Source: Caenispirillum bisanense
Lineage (GTDB): Bacteria; Pseudomonadota; Alphaproteobacteria; Rhodospirillales; UBA2165
Direction of reading: 5' to 3'
Assembly: GCA_945877815.1 (NCBI GenBank)
Contig: CAMDWJ010000002.1
Span: 100,305 to 164,304 of the forward strand
Length of the DNA: 64,000 bases
Position 1 is the first letter of the stretch, and the number at the start of each line of letters is the position of its first letter. The translations under genes were made by a program, and so were the position numbers. Below the pieces are notes generated by a model. The model was not told the DNA's origin. It worked only from the letters and a program-made list of their open reading frames with translations, and searched no databases. Positions 34,872 to 43,178 of the stretch are shown piece after piece.

Positions 34872-36362
34872 ATGTCAGACGACGGTTTCGCTAACGAAGA
34901 AGAGCGGCCCGCCAAGCGTACGCGATCCAAGACGCAGGTCAAAACGGCTCGGCGTGTTGGCAGCAACGTCTTCGCCAAGCTCGGCATGCTCGCCCTGATC
35001 GCCTTTATCGTCGCCGGCATGCTCACCTGGGTCATCGCCTTTTCGATCGAGGAACTGCCGGGCATCAAGACTTTCATCGGACGGCGCAATTATTCCGACC
35101 TACTGTTCTTCATCTTCCTGGTCGCCTTCGTACTCGTGCTCTCGACTTCGGCCTGGGCCTTCCTGAGCAAAGAAGAATTGACAGGTCAGGTCCACGTCAA
35201 GAAATTCCAACGCCAGGAAAAACAATTGTGGAACCAGGCGCTCGCTCCACCCAAACTCACGCCCGCGCAGCAGGCCGCGCTCGAACGCCAGAAGCAGCGA
35301 CGTCTCGAAGAAGAGCAACGTCTCTTGGCCGAGCAGGATGGCGAAGCGCCGTCGCTCGACGATGTGCTGGCCGCCTCGCTCGACATGAACCCGACCGTCG
35401 CCGGTCCGGCGATGCCTGCGGCTAGGACAGCCTTCACCCCGCAGGCCGAGAAGCAGAAGGCGAGCCTGATGGGCTTTATTTCGCGCGGGCTCGAAGGTGT
35501 GATGCAGAAACGCCCGAAGCTCGACACCTTCAACAAATTCGGCGTGAACCTCTATATCGCGGGTGCCGCCGACGCCTTGTCGCAGGCGAGCAACCTCAGC
35601 GAAGCCGAAGGCAATGCGATCTTTATCGACAGCGTCGGCATTCTCGGAACCAAACCCGATCAGGCGCAGAAATTCATCGACGGGATGCACGAGTATCTCG
35701 GCAATCCGAAATATATGAGCATGATCGAATCCGGCCGCGAAGCGATGACCGCGCAGATGAGCGGCGACGGCAGCGCCGCCAAGCGGCTCGAGCGCGCGCT
35801 TGATTCGTGGAACGTGCGCAAGGACGACAGCGGTTCGAACTCCAGCACGATCGCGGTCATGTTCACCGATATCGTGGGGTCGACCAACATGACCCAGACG
35901 CACGGTGATGCCGCGGCGCAGGAAGTCGTGCGGCGCCATAACCGTATCGTTCGCGCGGCGCTGACCAGCTATAGCGGCCGCGAAGTGAAGCACACCGGCG
36001 ACGGCATCATGGCGTCCTTCGCCAATGTCGCCAACGCGGTCGAAGCCGGCATCTTCATCCAGCGCAAGGTCAATGCCGAAAACGTCGGCAGCAAGATCCC
36101 GCTCGGCCTCAAGATCGGCATCAATGCGGGCGAGCCCATCGTCGAAGACGACGATCTTTTTGGCACCACAGTTCAGCTCTCGGCGCGAATCTGCGACAAG
36201 GCGTCCAACTATCAAATACTCGTTTCGGAAACCGTAAAAGGTATCTGCCAGGGCAAGGCGTTGTCGTTCATCGCGCGCGGCACGCGGGAGATGAAAGGTT
36301 TCAAGGAGCCGATCCCGCTGTACGAGGCCGTTTGGCAGCAAAATCAAAGCGCTGCGGCCTAA
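34872..36362 (+). CDS. Membrane-bound class III adenylate/guanylate cyclase
   Basis: 496 residues. Two membrane spans (about 33-58 and 76-96), a helical linker region (100-310) and a C-terminal cyclase domain (about 320-490). Catalytic features: metal Asp in VMFTDIVGSTN, Lys and second Asp in REVKHTGDGIMASF, and LFGTTVQLSARICDKA for the transition-state/substrate residues. The set is complete, so it is probably active. The signal sensed is not evident; no partner domain is recognised in the linker. Confidence 0.9.
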   Translation: MSDDGFANEEERPAKRTRSKTQVKTARRVGSNVFAKLGMLALIAFIVAGMLTWVIAFSIEELPGIKTFIGRRNYSDLLFFIFLVAFVLVLSTSAWAFLSKEELTGQVHVKKFQRQEKQLWNQALAPPKLTPAQQAALERQKQRRLEEEQRLLAEQDGEAPSLDDVLAASLDMNPTVAGPAMPAARTAFTPQAEKQKASLMGFISRGLEGVMQKRPKLDTFNKFGVNLYIAGAADALSQASNLSEAEGNAIFIDSVGILGTKPDQAQKFIDGMHEYLGNPKYMSMIESGREAMTAQMSGDGSAAKRLERALDSWNVRKDDSGSNSSTIAVMFTDIVGSTNMTQTHGDAAAQEVVRRHNRIVRAALTSYSGREVKHTGDGIMASFANVANAVEAGIFIQRKVNAENVGSKIPLGLKIGINAGEPIVEDDDLFGTTVQLSARICDKASNYQILVSETVKGICQGKALSFIARGTREMKGFKEPIPLYEAVWQQNQSAAA

Positions 36363-36382
36363 CCAAACTCCAAAAACGTGCA

Positions 36383-36414
36383 TAAAAGAAAAGGGGCTGC
36401 CTTTGGCAGCCCCG
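36383..36414 (-). terminator. Rho-independent terminator (minus strand)
   Basis: GGGGCTGCC (36394-36402), loop TTT, GGCAGCCCC (36406-36414); read on the minus strand it is followed by TTTTCTTTTAT. The plus side has no T run, so it serves leftward transcription, although it also sits just after the plus-strand cyclase gene. Confidence 0.8.
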
Positions 36415-36454
36415 AAAAATTCATTCCCTGTTAAACTCGCCCGTACACAACGAA
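36383..36454 (-). ncRNA. Candidate small RNA ending in a strong terminator
   Basis: Minus strand: TTGACG (36490-36485), 18 bases, TAAAGT (36466-36461), then about 70 bases to a 9-bp GC hairpin with a 3-base loop and TTTTCTTTTAT. The stretch lies in a gene-free gap downstream of another terminator, so it would be an independent unit. No ORF of note. Prediction only. Confidence 0.35.
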
Positions 36455-36562
36455 CGACGAACTTTACTCAAGTCCCGATGCGAGCGTCAACAAGGAAAAT
36501 AGGGACTTTCCACAGGAAAAAGGGCACCTGCCCATCCGACGGACTTTCGGCCGTTTCGTGGC

Positions 36563-36590
36563 AAAAAAAGCCGCCTCGACAGGAGGCGGC
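36563..36590 (-). terminator. Rho-independent terminator after DUF1192 gene
   Basis: Stem GCCGCCT (36570-36576) / AGGCGGC (36584-36590), followed on the minus strand by seven T's. It lies 120 bases downstream of the DUF1192 stop codon. Confidence 0.8.
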
Positions 36591-36710
36591 GAGTTTACAG
36601 GGAGGAATGCTGGGGCCGGACGAATCGACCCGCTTAATCTCTATCCTTCAGGCTATGCTTGAACGCTTAACATACGATTAACGGACAAGTTCCGCTCCAA
36701 AACCCTGCCG

Positions 36711-36896
36711 TCATGCTTTTTTGAAGAAGGATTCCGCACCGGCTCGTGCCTTTTCCTTCGACGCGATCATGCCTTCCACGCGCCGGATCTCTGCCGTCAG
36801 ATCCGCGATATAATCCTTGAGCGCCTCGATCGACATGATCTCCAGATCCCTGAGCACAGGCTTCTTCTTGATGGGTTCGAGATCGTCCGTATCCAT
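36711..36896 (-). CDS. DUF1192 family small protein
   Basis: 61 residues (MDTDDLEPIKKKPVLRDLE...). Typical DUF1192: acidic start, DLEIMSIEALKDYIADL, and a Lys/Ala-rich helical end. Function unknown. Divergent from the quinone oxidoreductase gene, with AGGAGGACC-like ribosome site upstream; this DUF1192-quinone oxidoreductase divergence recurs in Alphaproteobacteria. Confidence 0.88.
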   Translation of the reverse strand: MDTDDLEPIKKKPVLRDLEIMSIEALKDYIADLTAEIRRVEGMIASKEKARAGAESFFKKA

Positions 36897-36985
36897 TTGG
36901 TCCTCCTGCGGCGCTCGCTTGTGACGTTGGAGTGAACATACTAAACCGGGCAGGCGAAATCATCCGAACGATGGGCGGGATCGAA

Positions 36986-37987
36986 ATGGCCGTGGCGCAG
37001 ACCATGAATTGCATCGAAATCCCCAAACCGGGTCCGGATTGCAACGCTCTGGTCGCAGGGCGGCGCCCGGTCCCCACTCCAGTCGAAGGCGAGATCCTGA
37101 TCGAAGTGTCCGCCGCCGGGGTCAATCGGCCGGACCTTTTGCAGCGGCGTGGCCATTACCCGCCGCCGCCCGGCATTACCGATATTCCCGGCCTCGAAAT
37201 CGCCGGAACAGTCGCCGCACTCGGAGCACGGGTGACTCGCTGGAAGCTCGGCGATGCCGTCACCGCACTGGTTGCCGGGGGCGGTTACGCCGAATATTGC
37301 GTGGCCCCGGCGGCCCAGGCCCTCCCCGTCCCCAAGGGCCTGACGATGATCGAGGCCGCCGCGATTCCCGAGACCTTCTTCACCGTCTGGACCAACGTCT
37401 ACGAGCGCTGCGCGTTGCAGACCGGCGAAACTTTGCTCGTCCATGGCGGCTCCAGCGGAATCGGTACCACCGCAATTATGATGGCCAAGGCGCTCGGCAA
37501 TCCGGTCATCGCAACCGCCGGCACCGCGGAGAAATGCGCGGCTTGCCGCGAGTTGGGTGCTTCGCTGGCCATCAATTACAAGGACCAGGATTTCGTCGCC
37601 GAGGTGAAGAGCTTCACCGGCGGCAAGGGCGTCGATGTCGTACTCGATATGGTAGCCGGCGACTATATCGACCGCGATCTCGACTGCATGGCCGAGGAAG
37701 GCCGCCTCGCCATCATCGCGCTCCTGGGCGGCGCCAAGGGCCAGATCAATTTCGGCAAAATCCTGCAAGGTCGCCGAACCATCACCGGTTCGACCCTGCG
37801 TGCCCGTCCTATCGCTGTCAAAGGAGCCATCGCCGAGGCCCTGGAGGCCCAAATCTGGCCGCTAATCGAAGCCGGCCAGATAAAGCCGCGCATCGCCGAG
37901 AGCCTGCCTCTGGGGCGCGCCGCCGATGCCCATCGCCTGCTCGAAGAGGGCAAAATTGTCGGGAAAGTCGTCCTTTCGATCAAATAA
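36986..37987 (+). CDS. NAD(P)H-quinone oxidoreductase (QOR/PIG3-like, MDR family)
   Basis: 333 residues from the ATG at 36986; ATG 37004 is possible, and a longer frame begins at 36932. Zinc-free MDR features: VNRPDLLQRRGHYPPPPG and the NADPH loop LLVHGGSSGIGTTAIMMAK. It resembles human PIG3 (TP53I3) and bacterial QorA-like quinone reductases. Single gene, divergent from DUF1192. Confidence 0.9.
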   Translation: MAVAQTMNCIEIPKPGPDCNALVAGRRPVPTPVEGEILIEVSAAGVNRPDLLQRRGHYPPPPGITDIPGLEIAGTVAALGARVTRWKLGDAVTALVAGGGYAEYCVAPAAQALPVPKGLTMIEAAAIPETFFTVWTNVYERCALQTGETLLVHGGSSGIGTTAIMMAKALGNPVIATAGTAEKCAACRELGASLAINYKDQDFVAEVKSFTGGKGVDVVLDMVAGDYIDRDLDCMAEEGRLAIIALLGGAKGQINFGKILQGRRTITGSTLRARPIAVKGAIAEALEAQIWPLIEAGQIKPRIAESLPLGRAADAHRLLEEGKIVGKVVLSIK

Positions 37988-38095
37988 CACACTCAGGGCG
38001 AGAGGTTTGACCCCGCCCGGGACGCACGATATATTCCCAATTAATTCAAGGCGTTTCACGCCCTCCCATCTAAATTCGAGTTAAGGAACGGGTTC

Positions 38096-38710
38096 ATGAC
38101 ACAACCCCTCATGCCTAAGGCCACGGCCGTATGGCTCGTCGACAACACGAAACTGACCTTTGAGCAGATTGCCGAATTTTGCGGCCTCCACGAGCTAGAG
38201 GTCCAGGCGATTGCCGACGGCGAAGTGGCCATCGGAATGCAGGGTCTCGACCCCGTCCAGGCCGGTCAGGTCTCCAAGGAAGAGATCGCGCGCTGCGAAC
38301 TCGATGCGGACGCCCACCTCGCGATCTCCGAGTCGACCGTCCCCATGCCGAAGACTCGTCAGAAAGGTGCCCGCTATACGCCAATCGCCAAACGCCAGGA
38401 CCGTCCCGATGCCATCGCCTGGCTGCTGCGCAACTATCCCGAACTGAGCGACGCGCAGCTCAGCCGCCTGATCGGTACCACCAAGCCGACGATCAATTCG
38501 ATCCGCGATCGTTCGCATCGCAACGCCGCCAACATCAAACCGCAAAGCCCTGTCTATCTCGGCCTGTGTTCGGCGGCCGATCTAGAGAAAGCGGTCGCGA
38601 TCGCGCGTCAGCGGTCCGGCGCCAATCGCGCCCCGGTCGCGGAGGCTGAAGCCCCGGCCGCGGAAGAGCCGCCCGAAACTTCGTCGACGGTCGATTACAC
38701 GCGCGCCTAA
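38096..38710 (+). CDS. trcR: Cell cycle transcriptional regulator TrcR (DUF1013)
   Basis: 204 residues. Contains the DUF1013 landmarks PKATAVWLVDNTKLTFEQIA near the start, CGLHELEVQAIADGE, and a helix-turn-helix-like stretch LSDAQLSRLIGTTKPTINSIR (about 120-145). The C-terminal Ala/Glu-rich tail is disordered. As I recall, this family was shown to travel with RNA polymerase and control cell cycle genes in Alphaproteobacteria and named TrcR. Conserved almost only in this class. Confidence 0.9.
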   Translation: MTQPLMPKATAVWLVDNTKLTFEQIAEFCGLHELEVQAIADGEVAIGMQGLDPVQAGQVSKEEIARCELDADAHLAISESTVPMPKTRQKGARYTPIAKRQDRPDAIAWLLRNYPELSDAQLSRLIGTTKPTINSIRDRSHRNAANIKPQSPVYLGLCSAADLEKAVAIARQRSGANRAPVAEAEAPAAEEPPETSSTVDYTRA

Positions 38711-38741
38711 GCGTTCGCGTTTCAAGCGATCCGCAAGCAAA

Positions 38742-38773
38742 TAGCGCGCGCCTCCACTCGGGGGCGCGCGCTA
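38742..38773. terminator. Hairpin between convergent trcR and YdcH-type gene
   Basis: A perfect 11-bp stem TAGCGCGCGCC / GGCGCGCGCTA around a 10-base loop, 31 bases after the trcR stop and about 40 bases beyond the end of the minus-strand small gene. T runs on both sides are weak. Position suggests a bidirectional terminator. Confidence 0.5.
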
Positions 38774-38810
38774 AACTATTTGGCAGTTCGCATTAAATTA
38801 GGGCGAAACT

Positions 38811-38978
38811 TTAAAGCGCGTGAAGCTGCGCAAGTTCGTCCTTAACTTTCAATTTTTCGCGCTTGAGTTTGGTGACGAGCAATTCGTCTGGATATGGTCG
38901 ACTGTTTTCGGTTTCGATTTTCGTTTCGAGTTTGGTGTGTTGGTTCTTCAGCGTGTAGATTCGAGCTTGCTCTGCCAT
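38811..38978 (-). CDS. YdcH/DUF465 family small protein
   Basis: 55 residues, easily missed. Translation MAEQARIYTLKNQHTKLET, then ...RPYPDELLVTKLKREKLKVKDEL; the long helix hairpin with KxxxLxxKxxLKDE is that of DUF465 (YdcH). A good GGAGG site lies 8 bases upstream of the ATG. Function unknown. A second member of the family is at 40788-40988. Confidence 0.85.
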   Translation of the reverse strand: MAEQARIYTLKNQHTKLETKIETENSRPYPDELLVTKLKREKLKVKDELAQLHAL

Positions 38979-39062
38979 CTATCCACCTCCATGTCCTATC
39001 ATACGTCAGGTCACACTTGAAAATGATAGGACTCCGAGGTCCCATCGCCTAGTGACAAATTC

Positions 39063-39590
39063 CTAGGGCTCGAAAGCGCCGAGGATCGTTTCAACCGCCG
39101 CGGTTGTGGCCGAATTCCGCACAATTCCAAGGTTTTTCAGATATGCGTAAAGATTCTCGCGCGCGACGGGTAGGCCCGGCCGTGCGTCCGGCGCATTGCT
39201 CAAATTTTGCCGGTGGAGAATCTGCTGTTCGATGCGCTCAGCATCGAGTTCCGCGACTTTGATTTGGTTGCGCAAGGCGTCGCCGAGATCGTCAGGTGCG
39301 TCCATCGCATTGTCCTTCATCTCGGTGCGAACGGCGCGCAAGGGCCGCACGACGGTATCGTGCCACATTGCGACGCGTGCGATCGTCGCCGCGACATCGC
39401 CATGCGAGACCTGAAAACCACGCGCGATGCCAAGCCAGATGAAATACAAAATCAAATTGACGTCGAGACCATGCCGCTCCTGCAACTCGAGACACGCTTG
39501 CGCTACGCCCGCGCGCCGATAGAGCGAAACCGAAAAATCCCAAAAAGGATTGGCGGGCCAAACAGTATGTGAGGCGGCAGGATCGCTCAT
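39063..39590 (-). CDS. TIGR02444 family protein
   Basis: 175 residues from the ATG at 39590 (MSDPAASHTVWPANPFWDFS); a longer frame overlaps phosphofructokinase and is not real. Family hallmarks: NPFWDFSVSLYRRAGV, CLELQERHGLDVNLILYFIWLG, WHDTVVRPLRAVR. Helical, cytoplasmic, function unknown. Starts 13 bases after the phosphofructokinase stop, same strand, so probably one transcript. Confidence 0.88.
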   Translation of the reverse strand: MSDPAASHTVWPANPFWDFSVSLYRRAGVAQACLELQERHGLDVNLILYFIWLGIARGFQVSHGDVAATIARVAMWHDTVVRPLRAVRTEMKDNAMDAPDDLGDALRNQIKVAELDAERIEQQILHRQNLSNAPDARPGLPVARENLYAYLKNLGIVRNSATTAAVETILGAFEP

Positions 39591-39603
39591 CGAGTCATTC
39601 CGA

Positions 39604-40692
39604 TTAGTCGCCGAGACAAATGCCGAGACCGCGCGCGGTCCGCACCATCGTTTCGCTCGGATCCACGCGATGGGTTTGGGCAACGACCTCGGACAATGCC
39701 ACATCGACCACCTGGCGACGCTGCCAGGCAACCATCCGGCCCGTCGCACCGGAAGCAAGCAGGTCCACAGCCGCAACACCGAAGGCCGAGGCGATGATGC
39801 GATCCTGCGCGCTCGGCATGCCGCCGCGCTGCACGTGACCGAGCACGGTAACGCGCGTCTCGGCACCCGTCGCTTTGGCGATCTCGTCGGCGAGACGCTG
39901 GCCGACGCCGCCGTAACGCTTGCCGCCTTCGACGCGATGGAACACGGCCTCGCCGTTCACCGGGCGGGCCGCTTCCGAACACACGACCAACGCGTGCGGA
40001 CGGCCCGCCTCGCGCAATCCGAGGATCTTTTGCGCGATGGGTTCCATACGGAACGGGATCTCGGGGATCAGGATGACGTCGGCGCCGCCCCCGATCCCGG
40101 CATTCAACGCGATGTGGCCGGCGTCGCGCCCCATGACTTCGAGCACCATCACCCGGTCATGCGACGCCGCCGTCGGCTGGAGCCGATCGAGCGCCTCGAC
40201 AGCGGTGGCGAGCGCGGTCGAAAAGCCGATCGAAAATTCGGTGAGCGGCACGTCGTTGTCGATGGTCTTCGGGATGCCGACAAAGGGGATGCCCCCCTGT
40301 TCGGTCAGCCGGCTCAGGATATCGAGGCTGCCGTCGCCGCCGATCGCAATCAGACCGTCGAGTTCCAGCATGCGATACCCCTCGATGATCTCGTCGGAGC
40401 GGTCCTTGCGCGTACCGTCGGGCATAGGAAAGCTGAAGGGGCTGCCGCTGTTGATGGTGCCGAGGATCGTGCCGCCGAGCCGGAGGATATTGCCCGTGAT
40501 GATGTTCATCGTCAGCTCTTCATAATCGAGCGGACGGCTCATCAAGCCCCGTGTCGCATCGTGGATGCCCATGACGCGCCAGCCATAATGCTGGATGGCA
40601 TGGCTTACCACCGCGCGAATGGCCGCATTCAGGCCGGCACAGTCGCCGCCGCTGGTCATAAGGCCAATCGCCTTGATTTTTGTGCCGGGCAC
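39604..40692 (-). CDS. pfkA: 6-phosphofructokinase, mixed ATP/PPi-type signature
   Basis: 362 residues from the GTG at 40692, which has GGGAGA nine bases upstream; the frame extends 5' without homology. Motifs: GLMTSGGDCAGLN (10-22), GGDGS (118-122) and PKTIDND (141-147), then GRDAGHIAL. Gly at the GGDG position is the ATP-type residue, while Lys in PKTID is the residue found in PPi-type and in trypanosomal ATP enzymes. So it belongs to the group with mixed signatures; phosphoryl donor not certain. Glycolytic commitment step. Confidence 0.9.
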   Translation of the reverse strand: MPGTKIKAIGLMTSGGDCAGLNAAIRAVVSHAIQHYGWRVMGIHDATRGLMSRPLDYEELTMNIITGNILRLGGTILGTINSGSPFSFPMPDGTRKDRSDEIIEGYRMLELDGLIAIGGDGSLDILSRLTEQGGIPFVGIPKTIDNDVPLTEFSIGFSTALATAVEALDRLQPTAASHDRVMVLEVMGRDAGHIALNAGIGGGADVILIPEIPFRMEPIAQKILGLREAGRPHALVVCSEAARPVNGEAVFHRVEGGKRYGGVGQRLADEIAKATGAETRVTVLGHVQRGGMPSAQDRIIASAFGVAAVDLLASGATGRMVAWQRRQVVDVALSEVVAQTHRVDPSETMVRTARGLGICLGD

Positions 40693-40787
40693 GCAGACTC
40701 TCCCGTGATGAGACTTTCGGATCGCCGGCTGTATTGTAGCGCGGATTCCGTTATGATCGAACTGGATGCCCCAACGAAGGTTCCCCA

Positions 40788-40988
40788 ATGGACGACGGCG
40801 CGACCCCTGAGGAACGCATTGCCGCCTTAAAGATACGCCATCGCGAGCTCGACGAGAAAATTGCCGCATTGGTTCTGACGGACAGCGGCAACGCATTGCG
40901 GATCCAGGGCCTCAAGAAGCAGAAATTGGCGCTCAAGGACGTCATCGCCAAGCTCGAATCGAACCTGCTGCCCGATATCATCGCTTGA
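40788..40988 (+). CDS. YdcH/DUF465 family small protein
   Basis: 66 residues: MDDGATPEERIAALKIRHRE, then ALRIQGLKKQKLALKDVIAKLE. Helical hairpin of the DUF465 type with the conserved LKKxKLxLKD. Divergent from phosphofructokinase and 72 bases upstream of purE; co-transcription with purE is possible. Function unknown. Confidence 0.85.
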   Translation: MDDGATPEERIAALKIRHRELDEKIAALVLTDSGNALRIQGLKKQKLALKDVIAKLESNLLPDIIA

Positions 40989-41060
40989 AGCCACGCACAC
41001 TTGAATAGGCCTGTCTCTTGCCTATAATCGCGCGCTTCGCGGCAGAGGAGTTCGATTGAC

Positions 41061-41558
41061 ATGACGGATTCCAAGCCACTGGTTGGCATCATTATGGGTA
41101 GTCAGTCCGACTGGCCGATCATGAAAAACGCCGCCGATACACTGACCAAACTCGGCATCGCCAACGAAGCCAAGGTCATGTCCGCTCACCGCACGCCCGA
41201 TAAGCTCGCCGAATATGTGAAGGCCGCCAAGGGCAACGGGCTCAAGGTCCTGATCACCGGCGCCGGCATGGCCGCCGCCCTGCCCGGCGCCTGCGCCGCC
41301 CTGACGCCGCTGCCCGTGCTGGGTGTGCCACAGGAAGGCAAGGTGATGGGCGGGCTCGATTCGATCCTGTCGATGGTGCAGATGCCGGCGGGGATTCCGG
41401 TCGGCACATTGGCCGTCGGCCGCTCGGGCGCGATCAACGCGGCGCTGCTCGCTGCGGCCATTCTGGCGCTGTCGGATGCGAAGGTCGAACAGGCGCTCGA
41501 TAAATTCCGCGCCGATCAAACCGCCGCGGTCAACGAGAATCCCGAAGAGTCGAAGTAG
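41061..41558 (+). CDS. purE: N5-carboxyaminoimidazole ribonucleotide mutase PurE
   Basis: 165 residues, class I Pur[15 protein letters not shown] near the N terminus, [13 protein letters not shown], and [24 protein letters not shown] (substrate loop). It isomerises N5-CAIR to CAIR in purine synthesis. The usual partner purK is not next to it: the next gene is the convergent COQ9, so purK must be elsewhere. Confidence 0.95.
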   Translation: MTDSKPLVGIIMGSQSDWPIMKNAADTLTKLGIANEAKVMSAHRTPDKLAEYVKAAKGNGLKVLITGAGMAAALPGACAALTPLPVLGVPQEGKVMGGLDSILSMVQMPAGIPVGTLAVGRSGAINAALLAAAILALSDAKVEQALDKFRADQTAAVNENPEESK

Positions 41559-41574
41559 GCCGCGCCAAGTTTCG

Positions 41575-42237
41575 TTAAATCGGCCGGTGGCGGCGCATCA
41601 GCCGCCAGAAATTCACCGGGTTGGGGAGCCGGTCGAGCGCATCCAGCGCGCGCGCGCGAATTTTCGGGATTTGCAGCACTTCGTCGAGCCGGCGCTCGAC
41701 GAAGTTCCAAGTGTCGGCATACCCCTCGGACTCATCTGACAACCAATAGAGCACGCTCGCGACATAGACCGGCGCTAGCAAAGCGCGCTTGGTGTAATAG
41801 GAAAAATCGTTGGCGCTGTCGCCGGCCGCATACCAGATACGATCCACCGTCGCGGCGATCAGGCGCGCAGCCAGGCCGGCATTCCCCGGCAGGGCGCAAT
41901 GGGCGGTGAGGCGGCGAATAGCTTCCCGGTAGGGAGCGAGGGTATCGAGGCGCAGTCGAACGGCCAGGGCGACGCGCGCGCGGACCTTGAGCGCCGCAAG
42001 ATCGTGCACGGCCAGTTCCACTTCCATCCGCCCATCGGCCCAATGGCTGAAGGCTTCGATCAGATCGGGAATGCCACCCGGGAAGACAACGTCAGCGTCC
42101 ACCAAGCCACAATCGTCGGCGGCCATCGCCAGAATGCGCGGACTCCAACCGTCGAACGCTGCATGCCGCACCGCCGCCAGCATGATCCGCTCGGCATCGC
42201 CGGACAGAGGTTCAGGTGGCGCGGCGTCCGCCCTCAC
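41575..42237 (-). CDS. COQ9 family ubiquinone biosynthesis protein
   Basis: 220 residues from a GTG at 42237 that overlaps the def stop (GTGA). The longer frame seen upstream is the shadow of def. Family features: ILAMAADDCGLVDADVVFPGG near residues 35-55 and WYAAGDSANDFSYYTKRALLAPVY near 145-170, as in mitochondrial COQ9, a lipid-binding partner of COQ7. The TetR-like helical fold is expected. Coupled to def in an alphaproteobacterial order. Confidence 0.9.
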   Translation of the reverse strand: MRADAAPPEPLSGDAERIMLAAVRHAAFDGWSPRILAMAADDCGLVDADVVFPGGIPDLIEAFSHWADGRMEVELAVHDLAALKVRARVALAVRLRLDTLAPYREAIRRLTAHCALPGNAGLAARLIAATVDRIWYAAGDSANDFSYYTKRALLAPVYVASVLYWLSDESEGYADTWNFVERRLDEVLQIPKIRARALDALDRLPNPVNFWRLMRRHRPI

Positions 42238-42800
42238 TCGAACTCTTCCTCGTCGGGCCGCGCGGCGGCGATCAGCTCGGCGTTCTGATTGGTTTCCTCG
42301 CTGAACCCGAACAAGGTCATATCCTCCATCCGCATGGGATAGAGAATGCCGTCCAGATGGTCGCATTCGTGCTGCACGACCCGCGCGTGGAAACCATTGG
42401 CCTCGCGGCTATGCGGCTGCCCGTCGAGGCCGGTCCAGCTGTATTTGATCGCAGTATGGCGCGGAACCGCCCCCATCAGTCCGGGGACCGATAAACAGGC
42501 CTCCCAGCCCAGTTCGGTTTCGTCGCCCAAAGGTTCGATCACCGGATTGACCATGACAGTCACATCCTCGGGGGGCTCGTCGTCATCCCCCTCGGCCCGT
42601 GCCTTGGGGACGAAAAAGACGACGATTCGCTTGGATTCGTGCACCTGCGGTGCCGCGAGCCCGATTCCGCCGGAATCGGCCAAGGTATCGATCATATTAT
42701 TGACAAGGACGGCCACATCGTAGCTCGTCGCGTCCGCGACCGGGTCGGCCCGGCGGTGCAGGATCGGGTGGCCCATACGGGCGATTTTCAAGATAGCCAT
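42234..42800 (-). CDS. def: Peptide deformylase
   Basis: 188 residues. Metal-site motifs: [10 protein letters not shown] (about 44-53), EACLSVPG with the Cys ligand, and QHECDHLDG with both His ligands and catalytic Glu. The usual EGCLS reads EACLS and there is an acidic insertion [10 protein letters not shown] in the middle, both pointing to a divergent deformylase paralogue. It removes N-formyl groups from nascent proteins. Divergent from rpsU. Confidence 0.92.
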   Translation of the reverse strand: MAILKIARMGHPILHRRADPVADATSYDVAVLVNNMIDTLADSGGIGLAAPQVHESKRIVVFFVPKARAEGDDDEPPEDVTVMVNPVIEPLGDETELGWEACLSVPGLMGAVPRHTAIKYSWTGLDGQPHSREANGFHARVVQHECDHLDGILYPMRMEDMTLFGFSEETNQNAELIAAARPDEEEFE

Positions 42801-42953
42801 GGATCCGAATATGGCGTAAAAGGCCGCTCTGTTAAATCCCAGGATTTAACGGAGCCATCGTGGGAAATCGGCCGGTACGGCTTCCCAACCCCTATTTCGT
42901 GTGTTACAAGGCGCTCCCTCAAGGGTACGCCGTTCAGTGGAGAAATGCCTGCC

Positions 42954-43157
42954 GTGCACGTGACCGTTCGCGATAACAACGTCGATCAAGCGCTCAAAGC
43001 TCTCAAGAAGAAGCTTCAGCGCGAAGGCGTATTCCGGGAGATGAAGCTCCGTCGTTCGTACGAAAAGCCCTCCGAGCGCAAGGCACGCGAGAAGGCGGAA
43101 GCCGTCCGTCGCGCCCGCAAGATGGAACGCAAGCGTCTGGAACGCGAAGGCTTCTAA
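42954..43157 (+). CDS. rpsU: 30S ribosomal protein S21
   Basis: 67 residues from GTG 42954, nine bases after GGAGAA; an ATG at 42945 is in frame but too close to that ribosome site. Sequence [20 protein letters not shown] and [20 protein letters not shown] are diagnostic. Basic C-terminal helix. The following methyltransferase starts 21 bases later. Confidence 0.95.
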   Translation: MHVTVRDNNVDQALKALKKKLQREGVFREMKLRRSYEKPSERKAREKAEAVRRARKMERKRLEREGF

Positions 43158-43178
43158 TCCTTCGCGTGGCAGCGTCGG

